Assembly: GCA_947499615.1 (NCBI GenBank)
Contig: CANMOP010000016.1
Coordinates: 1 to 49,559, forward strand
DNA length: 49,559 nucleotides
Source: RH-chloro-G1 sp003670575
GTDB taxonomy: Bacteria > Chloroflexota > Dehalococcoidia > UBA2979
Direction: 5' to 3'
Notes under the pieces: model-generated
The model's input: only the letters and a program-made list of their open reading frames with translations
Told to the model about the DNA's origin: nothing
Database searches by the model: none
Made by a program: the position numbers and the translations under genes
Shown here: piece by piece, positions 9,261 through 18,350 of the stretch
Layout: each line of letters starts with the position of its first letter
How positions within the stretch are numbered: the stretch's first letter is position 1

Positions 9261-10523
9261 CTAGTCGCTGGCGGTCGTTGGTGCGGTTGTGGGCGCCGGT
9301 GGGGCCACAGGCCTGCCGCCTCGACGGCGCTCGGGCGGCAGCGGCTCGGGGACCAGCAGCCACATGATCGTGGCGCCCGTCAGTCCGATGACGCCGGTCA
9401 CCACCGACGCGGCGCCGAGCGACGCGACGCCGGCGAGGACGCCGAGCACGGCTGGCCCGCCGGTCTGTCCAATGTCGCTCACGAGCCGCCACACGCCCAG
9501 GAACTCAGCGCGACGTTGCGCGGGCGAGAAGTCTGCGCCCAGCGTCATCACGATGCCTGCTCCCATGCCGTTGCCCACACCAGTGAACAGCGCGACCACG
9601 GCAAACATCAGCGTGTCGTGCGCCAGCGGCACCATCATCATGCCGATGCCCAGCACGACCATGCAGGGAATGGCAACCCATTTCCGGCCCCAGCGGTCCA
9701 TCACGCTACCGGTGGGGTAGAACAGCAGCATGTCCATGCCGTTGGAGATCCCGAAGATGTTGGCCACGCCAACCGGCGACAGGCCGATCGCTTCGCCCCA
9801 TAGCGGAATGACCGCCTGCCGCGCGGAGCGCAGCACGCCGAGGCAGAGCGTGGCGACTCCGGCGGTCGCCAGGATCTTGCGATGCTGCACCATGACGCTC
9901 ACGAACCCATGCGAACCCGAGCCGTGCGGATCCAACGTCGGACGATCGTCGTCGCTCCGCATGAGCAGGAACATGAACACCGTGGCAATCACTGCTAGCA
10001 CCGCTTGCAGGTAGAACGTGCTGCCCAGTCCGAACTGCATACCGAGCACGGCTCCGATGAATGGCCCAACGAAGTTGCCGGCGCGATTGGTGCCGCCAAC
10101 CAGCGAGAGCGCGCGGCCTCGCATTTCCGTAGGCGCCTGTTCGGTGACGTATGTGAGGCGCGCCAGCCCCCAGATCGCCCACGCCCAGCCCATGACGAAC
10201 ATCAGCACGGCGAGTTGCACCGGGCTGGTGGCCAGCGCGCAACCAACCGCGACGAACGTCAGCAGCGTGGTGCCGATGACCATCGCCCAGCGCTCGCCGA
10301 CGGCGCCGACGAGGATGCCCGCCGGAATATCGAACAGCATCGTGCCCAGCCCGCGCAGCGCGACGATGAACGCCGCCATCGCGACCGTGGAATGCAGCTC
10401 TCGGGCGAGCAGCGGCGTGAACGGGATGACCGCGCCCTGACCAATCGCAAAGAGGAACGTCGGTAGGTAGACCGATAGGCCCAGCGAGCGAAGGGTGAAA
10501 GGAGGTACGGGGGCCTGTGCCAT
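9261..10523 (-). CDS. MFS transporter
   Basis: A 420-residue major facilitator with about 12 membrane segments. The loop 2-3 region is FDIPAGILVGAVGERWAMV, a degenerate form of the MFS GxLxDRxGRR signature, and the loop 8-9 counterpart PTGSVMDRWGRKW is better conserved. The C-terminal tail is Pro/Ala/Thr-rich. Substrate is unknown; drug or metabolite efflux is the usual role of this type. The promoter lies directly on the start codon (see 10530-10567). It is convergent with the HDOD gene. Confidence 0.9.
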   Translation of the reverse strand: MAQAPVPPFTLRSLGLSVYLPTFLFAIGQGAVIPFTPLLARELHSTVAMAAFIVALRGLGTMLFDIPAGILVGAVGERWAMVIGTTLLTFVAVGCALATSPVQLAVLMFVMGWAWAIWGLARLTYVTEQAPTEMRGRALSLVGGTNRAGNFVGPFIGAVLGMQFGLGSTFYLQAVLAVIATVFMFLLMRSDDDRPTLDPHGSGSHGFVSVMVQHRKILATAGVATLCLGVLRSARQAVIPLWGEAIGLSPVGVANIFGISNGMDMLLFYPTGSVMDRWGRKWVAIPCMVVLGIGMMMVPLAHDTLMFAVVALFTGVGNGMGAGIVMTLGADFSPAQRRAEFLGVWRLVSDIGQTGGPAVLGVLAGVASLGAASVVTGVIGLTGATIMWLLVPEPLPPERRRGGRPVAPPAPTTAPTTASD

Positions 10524-10529
10524 TCGGCG

Positions 10530-10567
10530 ATTCTACGTGGGTTCACGTGTACGTCAAGTTTTGACGT
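10530..10567 (-). promoter_or_regulatory. Leaderless promoter of the MFS gene with two nested dyads
   Basis: On the minus strand a near-consensus -35 TTGACG (10552-10557), a 16-nt spacer and -10 TAGAAT (10530-10535) end only 6 nt before ATG 10523, so the transcript should start at or within a base or two of the start codon. Two palindromes overlap it: 10551-10567 (7-bp arms ACGTCAA, 3-nt centre) over the -35, and 10535-10548 (5-bp arms ACGTG, 4-nt centre) in the spacer. These look like operators for a dimeric regulator such as a TetR or MarR protein, which is not encoded next door. Confidence 0.6.
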
Positions 10568-10608
10568 CCACCGTCGGGGGGTGCAATCACTGCTGGCTCG
10601 ACCGGTCG

Positions 10609-12555
10609 TTAGGGCAGCGAGGTGTACCGTGCGCCCAGCAGCGTCGCCAGCCGCTCCGCGCGGCGCAGTCGCACGGGGCCCGCTTCCGCGTCGATCACCA
10701 GGTTGCCGCGCGTAGCCTCGCGCACTTCGGCGGCAGCACTCGCGAGGTGCGTCGGACTATCCGATGTGCGGGCATCTGTGACCAGCACCAGCGACGCCTC
10801 GTGGTCGCGGCTTGCGTGCTCACGTCGCAGCAGTGCCGCGGCGGTGCGAAGCGCGCTCGCGAGGGGGGTGCGGCCGCCGACCGGAAGCGCCTCGATCGCG
10901 CGCCGCACACGGCCGAGGTCGCGTGTGGGGCCCGCCAACAGGGGGATGGCGTCGTCGCGGAAGCTTTGGATCGCCACCTCGTCGCGGTACGTGTAGGCCT
11001 GCGCCAGTACGGCGAGCAGCGCTGCCTTGGTGCGACCCATCCGGTCACGCGCACCCATGGAGCCGCTCGCGTCCACCAGCAGCAGGAGCAGGCGGCGCGC
11101 CGGGCCTCGACGCGCGTGGACGCGCAGGTCGTCCGCCCGCAGCGCGCGATGTCCGCGCAGCGCCGCCCGCAGCAGCGTCGCGAGTGGCGCGATGTCGTGT
11201 GACGCGCCGTCCCAGCGTCGGTGTCCGACGACGCGACCGCGAAGACTGGCCGAGTTGCCCGTCCGTCCGCCTGCACCTCGACGCGCGGTGGGTCGATCTA
11301 GCAGCGTGGCGCGGATCGCACGTTCCGGTGGCGCGACGCGATCAGGGGCGCGGTCGCCGGAGTTGCCACCGCCGTCACCGCTGTCACTGTCGTCGGCGGC
11401 GGGCTCGTCGCGCGGCTCGTCGAAAGCCGGGGGTGCGTCATCGGAGGGTCCGCCGCCGCTCGGAGGGGGCTGGGCGGGGCGTCCGCCGTCGGGCGCTTCG
11501 TTCGGTGCGTCATCCGGCGGCTCGTCGCGGTGTGCGGCGACAATCGCTTCGACGGACGGCGCGGAGTCGGGGTCGGCGAACGGTTGTCGATGCTGGCGAT
11601 GCGGCAACGCGAGCAGGGCCGCTTGCAGCACGTCCTCCTGCACCACGGTGGTGCGTCCGTCGAAGGCGGCGCAGGCGGCGGCGGCGCGGTACACGGTGAT
11701 GTCGGGGCGCAGACCTTCCGCGCCCGCCTCGATGCAGAGTTCGACCGCCAGCGTCAGCATCGACTCCGGCACCGCCACGCGCGGCAGCAGTGCACGCGCC
11801 CGCACGACGCACTCGGCAAGCGCGGCCTGCTCCGCGGCGAAGCGCGCGCGGAAGGCAACGGGGTCGCTATCGAACACGATGCGGCGGCGGATCACCTCGG
11901 TGCGGTGTGCGGGATCGCGGGGCGTGCGCGCCTCCACGACCAGCCCGAAGCGATCGAGCAGTTGCGGGCGCAGTTCGCCTTCCTCCGGGTTCATCGTGCC
12001 GACCAGCAGGAACCGTGCGGGGTGCGCGACGGAGTTCCCTTCGCGCTCCACGATGTTCACACCCGAGGCGGCGACGTCGAGGAGCATGTCGACGAGGTGG
12101 TCAGGGAGCAGGTTCACCTCATCGATGTAGAGGACGCCGCGGTTGGCGGCGGCGAGCAAGCCCGGCTCGAAGCGCCGCTCGCCGGTGCGCAGCGCGTGTT
12201 CGAGGTCGAGCGTGCCGGCGACGCGGTCCTCCGTCGCTCCGAGCGGCAACTCGACGATGCGCGGCGCACGATCGATGACGACGGTCGCGTTGTCGTCGGT
12301 GCCCCCGCAGAACGTGCATGGCCCGCCGGCGGGGTCGCACACCACCGGGCACTGCGCGCGCGTTCGCAACGGCGGCAGCAGGTCAGCGAGCGCACGCACC
12401 AGCGTGCTCTTCGCGGTGCCGCGGTCGCCGCGAATCAGTACGCCGCCGATGCGCGGATCGACGAGGTTGAGCAGCAGTGCCTGCTTCAACGTCTGGTTGC
12501 CGACGACGGCGGTGAATGGGAAGTGGGCTGCGTGGCCTCCGTTTGTGCTGGTCAC
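10609..12555 (-). CDS. ChlI/ChlD fusion, putative cobaltochelatase AAA+/VWA subunit
   Basis: A 648-residue protein joining a Mg-chelatase I-type AAA+ domain (about 10-330; Walker A GDRGTAKST at 43-51, Walker B region NRGVLYIDEVNLLP, sensor LLVGTMNPEEGELRPQLLDR) to a Pro/Asp-rich acidic linker (about 350-440) and a D-type VWA domain with MIDAS motif DASGSMG. The AAA domain carries a Cys-rich insert (CPVVC, then PCTFCGG). Its GTG start overlaps the TGA of cobN as GTGA, a sign of translational coupling. With CobN alone upstream and no CobS/CobT, this ATPase is expected to drive cobalt insertion by CobN. A Mg-chelatase role is unlikely, because CobN rather than BchH is the neighbour. Confidence 0.9.
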   Translation of the reverse strand: MTSTNGGHAAHFPFTAVVGNQTLKQALLLNLVDPRIGGVLIRGDRGTAKSTLVRALADLLPPLRTRAQCPVVCDPAGGPCTFCGGTDDNATVVIDRAPRIVELPLGATEDRVAGTLDLEHALRTGERRFEPGLLAAANRGVLYIDEVNLLPDHLVDMLLDVAASGVNIVEREGNSVAHPARFLLVGTMNPEEGELRPQLLDRFGLVVEARTPRDPAHRTEVIRRRIVFDSDPVAFRARFAAEQAALAECVVRARALLPRVAVPESMLTLAVELCIEAGAEGLRPDITVYRAAAACAAFDGRTTVVQEDVLQAALLALPHRQHRQPFADPDSAPSVEAIVAAHRDEPPDDAPNEAPDGGRPAQPPPSGGGPSDDAPPAFDEPRDEPAADDSDSGDGGGNSGDRAPDRVAPPERAIRATLLDRPTARRGAGGRTGNSASLRGRVVGHRRWDGASHDIAPLATLLRAALRGHRALRADDLRVHARRGPARRLLLLLVDASGSMGARDRMGRTKAALLAVLAQAYTYRDEVAIQSFRDDAIPLLAGPTRDLGRVRRAIEALPVGGRTPLASALRTAAALLRREHASRDHEASLVLVTDARTSDSPTHLASAAAEVREATRGNLVIDAEAGPVRLRRAERLATLLGARYTSLP

Positions 12556-15500
12556 GGGCGCGCCCGTCCCTCGATGTCGCCCTCGACGGCGACGAGACGA
12601 TCCTCGATGGCCTGTCGCAGCGCGGCGTCGGGTGCGCGCCACATCCCGCGCTCGATCGCCTCCAGCAGTCGCGTGGCGATGTCCGTGGCTGCCCACGGGT
12701 TGCTCTGCGCCATGAACGCCTGCATCTCCGGGTCCAGCAGGTACTCGCGCGTCAGGCGCTCGTACATCCAGTCATCCATGATGTGCGCGGTCGCGTCGTA
12801 GCCGAACAGGTAGTCGACGGTCGCGGCTAGTTCCAGCGCGCCCTTGTAGCCGTGCCGCCGGATCGACTGCATCCACTTCGGGTTGACGACGCGCGAGCGG
12901 AAGACGCGTAGCGCTTCCTCGCGCAGGTCGCGGACACGTGGGCGCGCGGGGTCCTGCGAGTCGCCGAAGTACGGCCGCGGCCCGGTTCCGGAAAGCGCAC
13001 GCACCGTAGCGATCATCCCGCCGTGGAACTGCAGGTAGTCGTCGGAGTCGAAGATGTCGTGCTCGCGGTTGTCCTGGTTCTTCAGTGCGATTTGCACGCC
13101 TGCCAGCGCCTCGCGGAACCGTTCGCGCGCGTCGACGCCGAACGCGGCGCGAGTGTAGGCGTACCCGCCCCAGTTCACGTACGTCGCCGCAAAGTCAGCG
13201 TCCGACTGCCACTGGCGCTCATCGATCAATTGGAGGATGCCGGCACCGTACGTGCCGGGTGGGCTGCCGAAGACGCGGTAGCCCGCCTGCTGCCAGGCGT
13301 CCTCGGCGGTCGCACCGGCGTCTTCGAGCGCCTGCTGCGCAGCGAGGCGATGCGCGCGCACCGGGTTTGCGTCGGCAGGTTCGTCGAGGGCGCTGACGAG
13401 TTCGATCGCCTCGTCGAGCAGGGCGATGACGTGTGGGAAGGCGTCGCGGAAGAAGCCGGAGATGCGACAAACCACATCGACGCGCGGCCGTCCGAGTTCC
13501 GCGAGCGGGATCACCTCGAGGCCGACGACCCGACGGCTCTCGCGCTGCCAGCGCGGCCGCACGCCGAGGAGTGACAGCACCTCGGCGACATCGTCGCCCT
13601 GCGTGCGCATCGCGCTGGTTCCCCAGATCGAGATGCCGATGCTCTTCGGGTGGTGGCCTTCCTCGCGTACGTAGCGTTCGATCACCGCTTCGGCGAGTAG
13701 TTCACCGGTGCGCCATGCGGTGGGGCTGGGCACGCCTCGGGGGTCGATGGTGTAGAAGTTCCGTCCGGTGGGCAGGACGTGCGCCATCCCGCGCGTCGGC
13801 GCGCCGCTCGGGCCGGGGGGCACGTACCCGCCGGAGAGTGCATCCAGCAGATGGTCGAGCTCCTCCGGTGTGCGCCGGAGTGCAGGCACCACACGCTCGC
13901 AGATGAACCGCAGCGTCACGCGCACCGCGTCGTGGGTACCCGTTGCGCCGAGGACGGAAGCGACCGCGTCGTCGATCGCATCGAGGCGATACGCTGCGGC
14001 GTCGAGGTGAGCGGTGAGCGCCCGCGCGAGCGCGTCGACCGCCTCGATGGCGTCGGCGGCTGCATTCAGCGTGCGTCCGGCCGTAGCGGCGAGGGTGGAC
14101 AGACGCGCCCCGGACGCCTCGGTGAGCGGCGTGCCCGGCGCGGCCAGCAGCGTGTCGAGATCCAGGCCATACGTTTCCGCGAGCGCCTCGCGCAGGGACG
14201 GCACGCCGCCGTTCGGAAGGCGCACCAGCATCTGCAACGTATCGATCAGCGCCTCGTCGCGGGGGGTGTCGCCCAGCGTGTGGAGGCCGGAGCGGATCGG
14301 CGCGCCGGTCAGTTCGTGCGTGTACGCGTGGATCGCCTCCACGAGGTGCCGGAAGTCGGAGGCGGTGAGGTCGGAGAGCGAGTAGGGGACGCCGTCCTCG
14401 TGCGTGGCGGGGTCCCAGACGTGGATGTGTCCCGCCGTCGCACCGTCCGAGTTCAGCAGCATCGAGAGGTCAGCGTCGAGGTTCGCGTCCTGGATCACTT
14501 GCCATATCTCCTGCTGGAGGAAGGGCAGCTTGGACGGGTCGGTGCGTTCCAGCAGGTAGTACTCGTCGACCAGCCGACCGAGCTGTTCGATCTCGCCGTA
14601 GGCATCAGCGGTTGTCATCGGTGGCGGCAAGTGGTCGACGATCACCGCGTGCGTGCGGCGTTTCGCGGCGGCGCCTTCGCCGGGGTCATCGACGATGAAC
14701 GGGTAGATCAGCGGCAGGTCACCGAGGAACAGATCGGGATAGCAGTCGTCGGCGACACCCACGCCCTTGCCGGGTAGCCACTCGAGCGAGCCGTGCTTCC
14801 CCATGTGCACGATGGCGTCCGCGCCCCAGCCGCCGAGGTTGGTCGCGCCCTCACCGCGCTCCGGCTCTGCGAGCCAGCGGTACAGCGCGTAGTAGGGGTG
14901 TGGCGGCGCGAGGTCAGGGCGGTGCATGATCGCGGTCTTGTCCATGCCGTAGCCGCGCGGCGGCTGCACCGCGACGAAGACGTTGCCGAACGCGATCCCC
15001 GCGAGGCAGAGCGTGCCGTCGTCGTCCGTGTAGTAGCGGCCGGGCGGCGCCTCCCACTGCGCGTGCATCTCTTGGCGGCGGCGGGGCGGGATCTCCTGGA
15101 ACCAGCTCGCGTACGTCGAGGGAGCGACGCGCGCCACGGCGTTGTGCAGTTGCGCCGTCGTGAGCAGGTCGCGGTCGTAGTGCCCGCGATCGATAAGCGA
15201 CTGCATCAGCGTGTCGGAGTCGGGCGGCAACGCACCGACCTCGTAGCCGTCGTCGCGCATGCGGTGCAGCAGCGCGAGCAGCGAGGCCGGTGAGTCGAGG
15301 CCCACCGCGTTGGCGATGCGCGATGCCTTCGCGTTGTGATTCGTGAGCACCACGGCGATACGCTTCTCGGCGTTCGGTGTACGCCGCAGCGCGGCCAGCC
15401 GCATCGCGATGCCGATCACACGCGCGATGCGATCCGGACGCGGTGCGTGGTGCACTACCTCCGCGCCAGCGGGCGTTGGTCGGCCCTCGACGGCGGACTG

Positions 15501-16976
15501 GGCGGTGCGCTCCTTGAACGCGATCGGCACCGTGATGATGCGACCATCGAGCTCCGGGATCGCGACGTTCATCGCAACATCGAGCGGCGTGAGTCCCGCG
15601 TCCGAGGCTTCCCAGCGCTCGCTGCTCGTGGCGGCGGCGATCGCCTGCAACTGCGGGACGCCGAGCCGCTCGAGAATCGGTGCAGCCCAATCGCTCGACT
15701 CGCCGCCATCAGGGTCGAGCGATGACCCGCCCATCGCGAAGCTCATCGTGTTGATGACCACATCGACGGGCGCGCCGTGATCGGGGAAGAAATAGCGCAG
15801 CGCGGGCGGCACGTCCTCGCCGGGGTCGGGTGCGTCCTTCATCGAGTACGCGAACACCGGCAGCACGTTAGCGCCGGCGGCCTCGCCGGCCTCGATGATT
15901 GCATCGATGAATGCGGTGTTGCCGGTGAGCAGGTAGGAGCGATAGAAGAGCACGCCGATCGTGGGGCGTGCCGGATCCGCGTGCGCGCGCCACGCCTCGA
16001 TGCTCGGGTCTCGGAGCGCGGGGTGATAGATGCCGTGACGCGGCTGCTCGGCAGGCGGCTCGTAGCCGAAGCCGGTGGTGAGCAGGTGGTCGCTGAGGAA
16101 GTACAGCAGTTGTCGGTAGTTCTCCAGCCCGCTGTACTGAAGGTACGCCTTCGCCTCGTGCGCGATCGGGACGCCGACGTTCGAGTAGGCGGTGAGCTCT
16201 GGGTCGAGCTCGTCCGTGCCGGGGATCGCGATCAGCCAGAAGCCGTACTGCTCTGCGAGCCGCAACAGCGCATCGAATCCCGGCAGGCTTGCGCGGCCAC
16301 CGTGGAGCCGCACCAGCACGACCTCCGCGCTGGGTAGCGCGCGCTCGAAGAAGGCGATGGCGTGGGCCTCGGTGACCAGGTGGTTCACCGTGTAGGCGCG
16401 CACCGGCGGGAACTCCGGGTCCAGCCACGCGGCGATGCGCGAGAGCGCCAGCAGATCGGTGTCGGCTTGCGTGAGCACCACGAAGCCGTGTTGCTCCACG
16501 CTGGTCGTGATCTCGGTTGCGCGATGCTGCTCGTGCCCGGGATCGCCCCCACCCTCCCAGGAGAACGCGTTGAAGGCGTATCCGGCGAGTGCGGGCGGCG
16601 GCGGCAGATAGCGCCCGGCCGCGACCTGCTCCTCGATGTAGTCGAACAGCGCCAGCACCTGCCACTCCGCGTTCATCGAGTGGAAGAACGTGGAATGGCC
16701 GTCCAGCAGCAGCATCGTCACGTTGGCGAGCGGGCACGGGCCGAGGCAGCCGGCCTGATTGAGGTGCACACGGTTACGCAGCCGGCGACGCTCCCACTCC
16801 GCGTGGTACAGCTCGCTCCTAGAGGGTGCCGCACCGAAGCGAGTGTCCCCACAGCAGCAGCCGTTGGAGCACAGGAAGAGCTGCCCGAGGTTGCGCGCAA
16901 CGTTGACCAGTTTGCCGTCCGCGCCGGTGACGATGTTGCGCGTGCGTCGGGCGGGGCGTGGTGGATCGGTCGTCAT
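12552..16976 (-). CDS. cobN: Cobaltochelatase CobN with N-terminal [2Fe-2S] ferredoxin-like domain
   Basis: A 1474-residue protein, longer than the usual CobN of about 1250-1300. Residues 1-125 form an extra domain of the thioredoxin-like [2Fe-2S] type: LFLCSNGCCCGD (Cys36 and Cys40-42) and AGCLGPCPLANV (Cys77, Cys81). From about residue 150 on it is CobN/BchH: GVLFYRSYLLTGNTAFIDAI, FMP-like DVVINTMSFAMGG, GIAFGNVFVAVQPPRGYG, VHMGKHGSLEWLPGKGVG and IGISIWGTSAMRTQGDDVAE are core blocks. CobN binds hydrogenobyrinic acid a,c-diamide and inserts cobalt in aerobic B12 synthesis. It lies 12 nt after cbtA and overlaps the ATPase gene. The ferredoxin domain may supply electrons or sense redox state; that is inference. 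Confidence 0.94.
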   Translation of the reverse strand: MTTDPPRPARRTRNIVTGADGKLVNVARNLGQLFLCSNGCCCGDTRFGAAPSRSELYHAEWERRRLRNRVHLNQAGCLGPCPLANVTMLLLDGHSTFFHSMNAEWQVLALFDYIEEQVAAGRYLPPPPALAGYAFNAFSWEGGGDPGHEQHRATEITTSVEQHGFVVLTQADTDLLALSRIAAWLDPEFPPVRAYTVNHLVTEAHAIAFFERALPSAEVVLVRLHGGRASLPGFDALLRLAEQYGFWLIAIPGTDELDPELTAYSNVGVPIAHEAKAYLQYSGLENYRQLLYFLSDHLLTTGFGYEPPAEQPRHGIYHPALRDPSIEAWRAHADPARPTIGVLFYRSYLLTGNTAFIDAIIEAGEAAGANVLPVFAYSMKDAPDPGEDVPPALRYFFPDHGAPVDVVINTMSFAMGGSSLDPDGGESSDWAAPILERLGVPQLQAIAAATSSERWEASDAGLTPLDVAMNVAIPELDGRIITVPIAFKERTAQSAVEGRPTPAGAEVVHHAPRPDRIARVIGIAMRLAALRRTPNAEKRIAVVLTNHNAKASRIANAVGLDSPASLLALLHRMRDDGYEVGALPPDSDTLMQSLIDRGHYDRDLLTTAQLHNAVARVAPSTYASWFQEIPPRRRQEMHAQWEAPPGRYYTDDDGTLCLAGIAFGNVFVAVQPPRGYGMDKTAIMHRPDLAPPHPYYALYRWLAEPERGEGATNLGGWGADAIVHMGKHGSLEWLPGKGVGVADDCYPDLFLGDLPLIYPFIVDDPGEGAAAKRRTHAVIVDHLPPPMTTADAYGEIEQLGRLVDEYYLLERTDPSKLPFLQQEIWQVIQDANLDADLSMLLNSDGATAGHIHVWDPATHEDGVPYSLSDLTASDFRHLVEAIHAYTHELTGAPIRSGLHTLGDTPRDEALIDTLQMLVRLPNGGVPSLREALAETYGLDLDTLLAAPGTPLTEASGARLSTLAATAGRTLNAAADAIEAVDALARALTAHLDAAAYRLDAIDDAVASVLGATGTHDAVRVTLRFICERVVPALRRTPEELDHLLDALSGGYVPPGPSGAPTRGMAHVLPTGRNFYTIDPRGVPSPTAWRTGELLAEAVIERYVREEGHHPKSIGISIWGTSAMRTQGDDVAEVLSLLGVRPRWQRESRRVVGLEVIPLAELGRPRVDVVCRISGFFRDAFPHVIALLDEAIELVSALDEPADANPVRAHRLAAQQALEDAGATAEDAWQQAGYRVFGSPPGTYGAGILQLIDERQWQSDADFAATYVNWGGYAYTRAAFGVDARERFREALAGVQIALKNQDNREHDIFDSDDYLQFHGGMIATVRALSGTGPRPYFGDSQDPARPRVRDLREEALRVFRSRVVNPKWMQSIRRHGYKGALELAATVDYLFGYDATAHIMDDWMYERLTREYLLDPEMQAFMAQSNPWAATDIATRLLEAIERGMWRAPDAALRQAIEDRLVAVEGDIEGRARP

Positions 16977-16988
16977 GGCGCGCCCGTG

Positions 16989-17810
16989 CTAGGCCGCGCG
17001 CTGTGCCAGGCCAGCGGAGTCAGCTACCGCTGGCGCAAAGCGCAGGCGGCGCGTCAGCGGCAGCGTGACGAAGGCAGCGGTGAACAGCAGCCAGAACAAC
17101 GTTAGCCCAATACCGGAGTCGCGGCGGAATGCAGCCAACAACGCTGATGGCGCGTCGACCTCGTCCGGATTCGCGGGCAGTCCGAGGTACATCGTCACGG
17201 AGGCGACCAGCAGGATGACAGCGCCCAGCGCCCACGACCCGGGTACTCCGAACCGCCGGCCCAGGCTGCCTTGCAGCTGTATCGCGACCACGACTGCCAA
17301 TGCAACGAAGAGCGCTGTCATCAACTCCAGGCCTGCGAAATAGCGGAGCCGGAGCCCGATGGTCTCCGGGTCGCCGACGCCGGGAGGACTGGCGGGGTAC
17401 TTCAGCGCCGGCATCAGCGCCAGCGTCCACCACGCCGCCGCGCCGATGAGCGCACGCGGCCCTCGAGATGCGAAGCCGCCGAGGTGGCGCGCGCTGAGGA
17501 AGTAGGCACTGCCGAGGAGGCCGCCCCAACCGACGCCGAGGCCGATCCAGCCGATCCAGAGCCCGAGACGTTGCGCCTCGCGGGCGACCGGCGCGGCGTG
17601 CGGATGATCGACCGCTGCTTGGACGGCCGTCGTGGGTGCCCCCGCCGGACCGGGAGGGGGCAATGCTTCGGCGGCGCCGCGCATCTCTTCCAGCATGATC
17701 GCCTGCTCGACGAGCGGTTCGCTCACGGTGGCGTGGAATGCGGCGGTGCCGAGGCCAGCGATGACGCCCGCCAGCATAGCGACCGCCAGCACGCGCGCGA
17801 GCGACGGCAT
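16989..17810 (-). CDS. cbtA: CbtA family cobalt transporter subunit
   Basis: A 273-residue membrane protein of the CbtA family (predicted cobalt transporter, always paired with CbtB in B12-riboswitch operons). MPSLARVLAVAMLAGVIAGL is the first helix; the following SEPLVEQAI region, then LGVGWGGLLGSAYFL, LALMPALKYPASPPGVGDPE and the last helix LFWLLFTAAFVTLPL are family landmarks. The loop at 68-76 carries His residues (DHPHAAP) that could bind metal. ATG 17810 lies 11 nt after the cbtB stop. Cobalt import here feeds the chelatase encoded directly downstream. Confidence 0.92.
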   Translation of the reverse strand: MPSLARVLAVAMLAGVIAGLGTAAFHATVSEPLVEQAIMLEEMRGAAEALPPPGPAGAPTTAVQAAVDHPHAAPVAREAQRLGLWIGWIGLGVGWGGLLGSAYFLSARHLGGFASRGPRALIGAAAWWTLALMPALKYPASPPGVGDPETIGLRLRYFAGLELMTALFVALAVVVAIQLQGSLGRRFGVPGSWALGAVILLVASVTMYLGLPANPDEVDAPSALLAAFRRDSGIGLTLFWLLFTAAFVTLPLTRRLRFAPAVADSAGLAQRAA

Positions 17811-17821
17811 CTGGGCGACGG

Positions 17822-18034
17822 CTAGTGGCAAGGCAGGCCGGCGAGGTGCCGCGCGTCGTGCACCAGCTCGTGGATGAAGTTCGTGTCGAAGGCGGTCTGG
17901 CCTTGCACGAGGCTGAGCAGGTGGCCCTGGTCGAAGGCCAGAATCGCGTAGAGCGCACCGGCGGCGGCCAGCACGGCCCACGCCTTCCACGCCTCGCTCT
18001 GGCCGGTAACGAGTCCGGTGATGTTCGCGGGCAT
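17822..18034 (-). CDS. cbtB: CbtB family cobalt transporter small subunit
   Basis: A 70-residue protein with one membrane helix (WAVLAAAGALYAILAFDQGH) and the invariant His-rich end NFIHELVHDARHLAGLPCH, the signature of CbtB, thought to bind cobalt. AAGGAGG is placed 5 nt before ATG 18034. It is the first gene after the cobalamin riboswitch and leads cbtA, cobN and the ChlID fusion. Confidence 0.93.
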   Translation of the reverse strand: MPANITGLVTGQSEAWKAWAVLAAAGALYAILAFDQGHLLSLVQGQTAFDTNFIHELVHDARHLAGLPCH

Positions 18035-18065
18035 GAGAACCTCCTTGCGATCGGGACAACGCAGA

Positions 18066-18108
18066 TAACAAGAAGCCCCCCGAGAGGAGGGCGGCTACAG
18101 CGGGGGGC
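18066..18108 (-). terminator. Riboswitch expression platform: intrinsic terminator before cbtB
   Basis: On the minus strand an 8-bp GC stem (18101-18108 with 18075-18082) is followed by a U-rich tail read from 18074 down to 18062. It lies between the cobalamin aptamer and the cbtB ribosome site. This is the layout of a transcription-attenuating riboswitch: cobalamin binding should favour this hairpin and stop transcription. Confidence 0.75.
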
Positions 18109-18119
18109 CTCAGAACGGG

Positions 18120-18280
18120 CCTGCTGCACCGTCGCCCGTGCCTCGCGGGTGACCAGTTTGATGCGGCTCCGGCGACCTGACTCACCGCGTCGAGCACAGC
18201 TCGAGGCGATTCACAGTTGCGGGACAGTGCCGGATTCGCACCGGACTTCGGGAGCCGTACCTACCTCGGATGGTAGCCGC
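18120..18280 (-). ncRNA. Cobalamin (B12) riboswitch
   Basis: Read on the minus strand, the region has the conserved aptamer core: a CCGGTGCGAATCCGG stem-loop, then the B12-box-like CACTGTCCCGCAACTGTGA (18211-18229), a variable hairpin, and TGAGTCAGGTCGCC (18171-18184). These match the cobalamin riboswitch consensus closely. Edges are approximate. It sits 5' of cbtB and controls cobalt uptake and corrin metalation genes, the expected targets. Confidence 0.95.
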
Positions 18281-18350
18281 GCCTCGGTCGCGAGGCAACC
18301 GTCGCATGAGCGACGCCGGCCTCGCGACCGGCGGGCATCAGAACCGTGGC

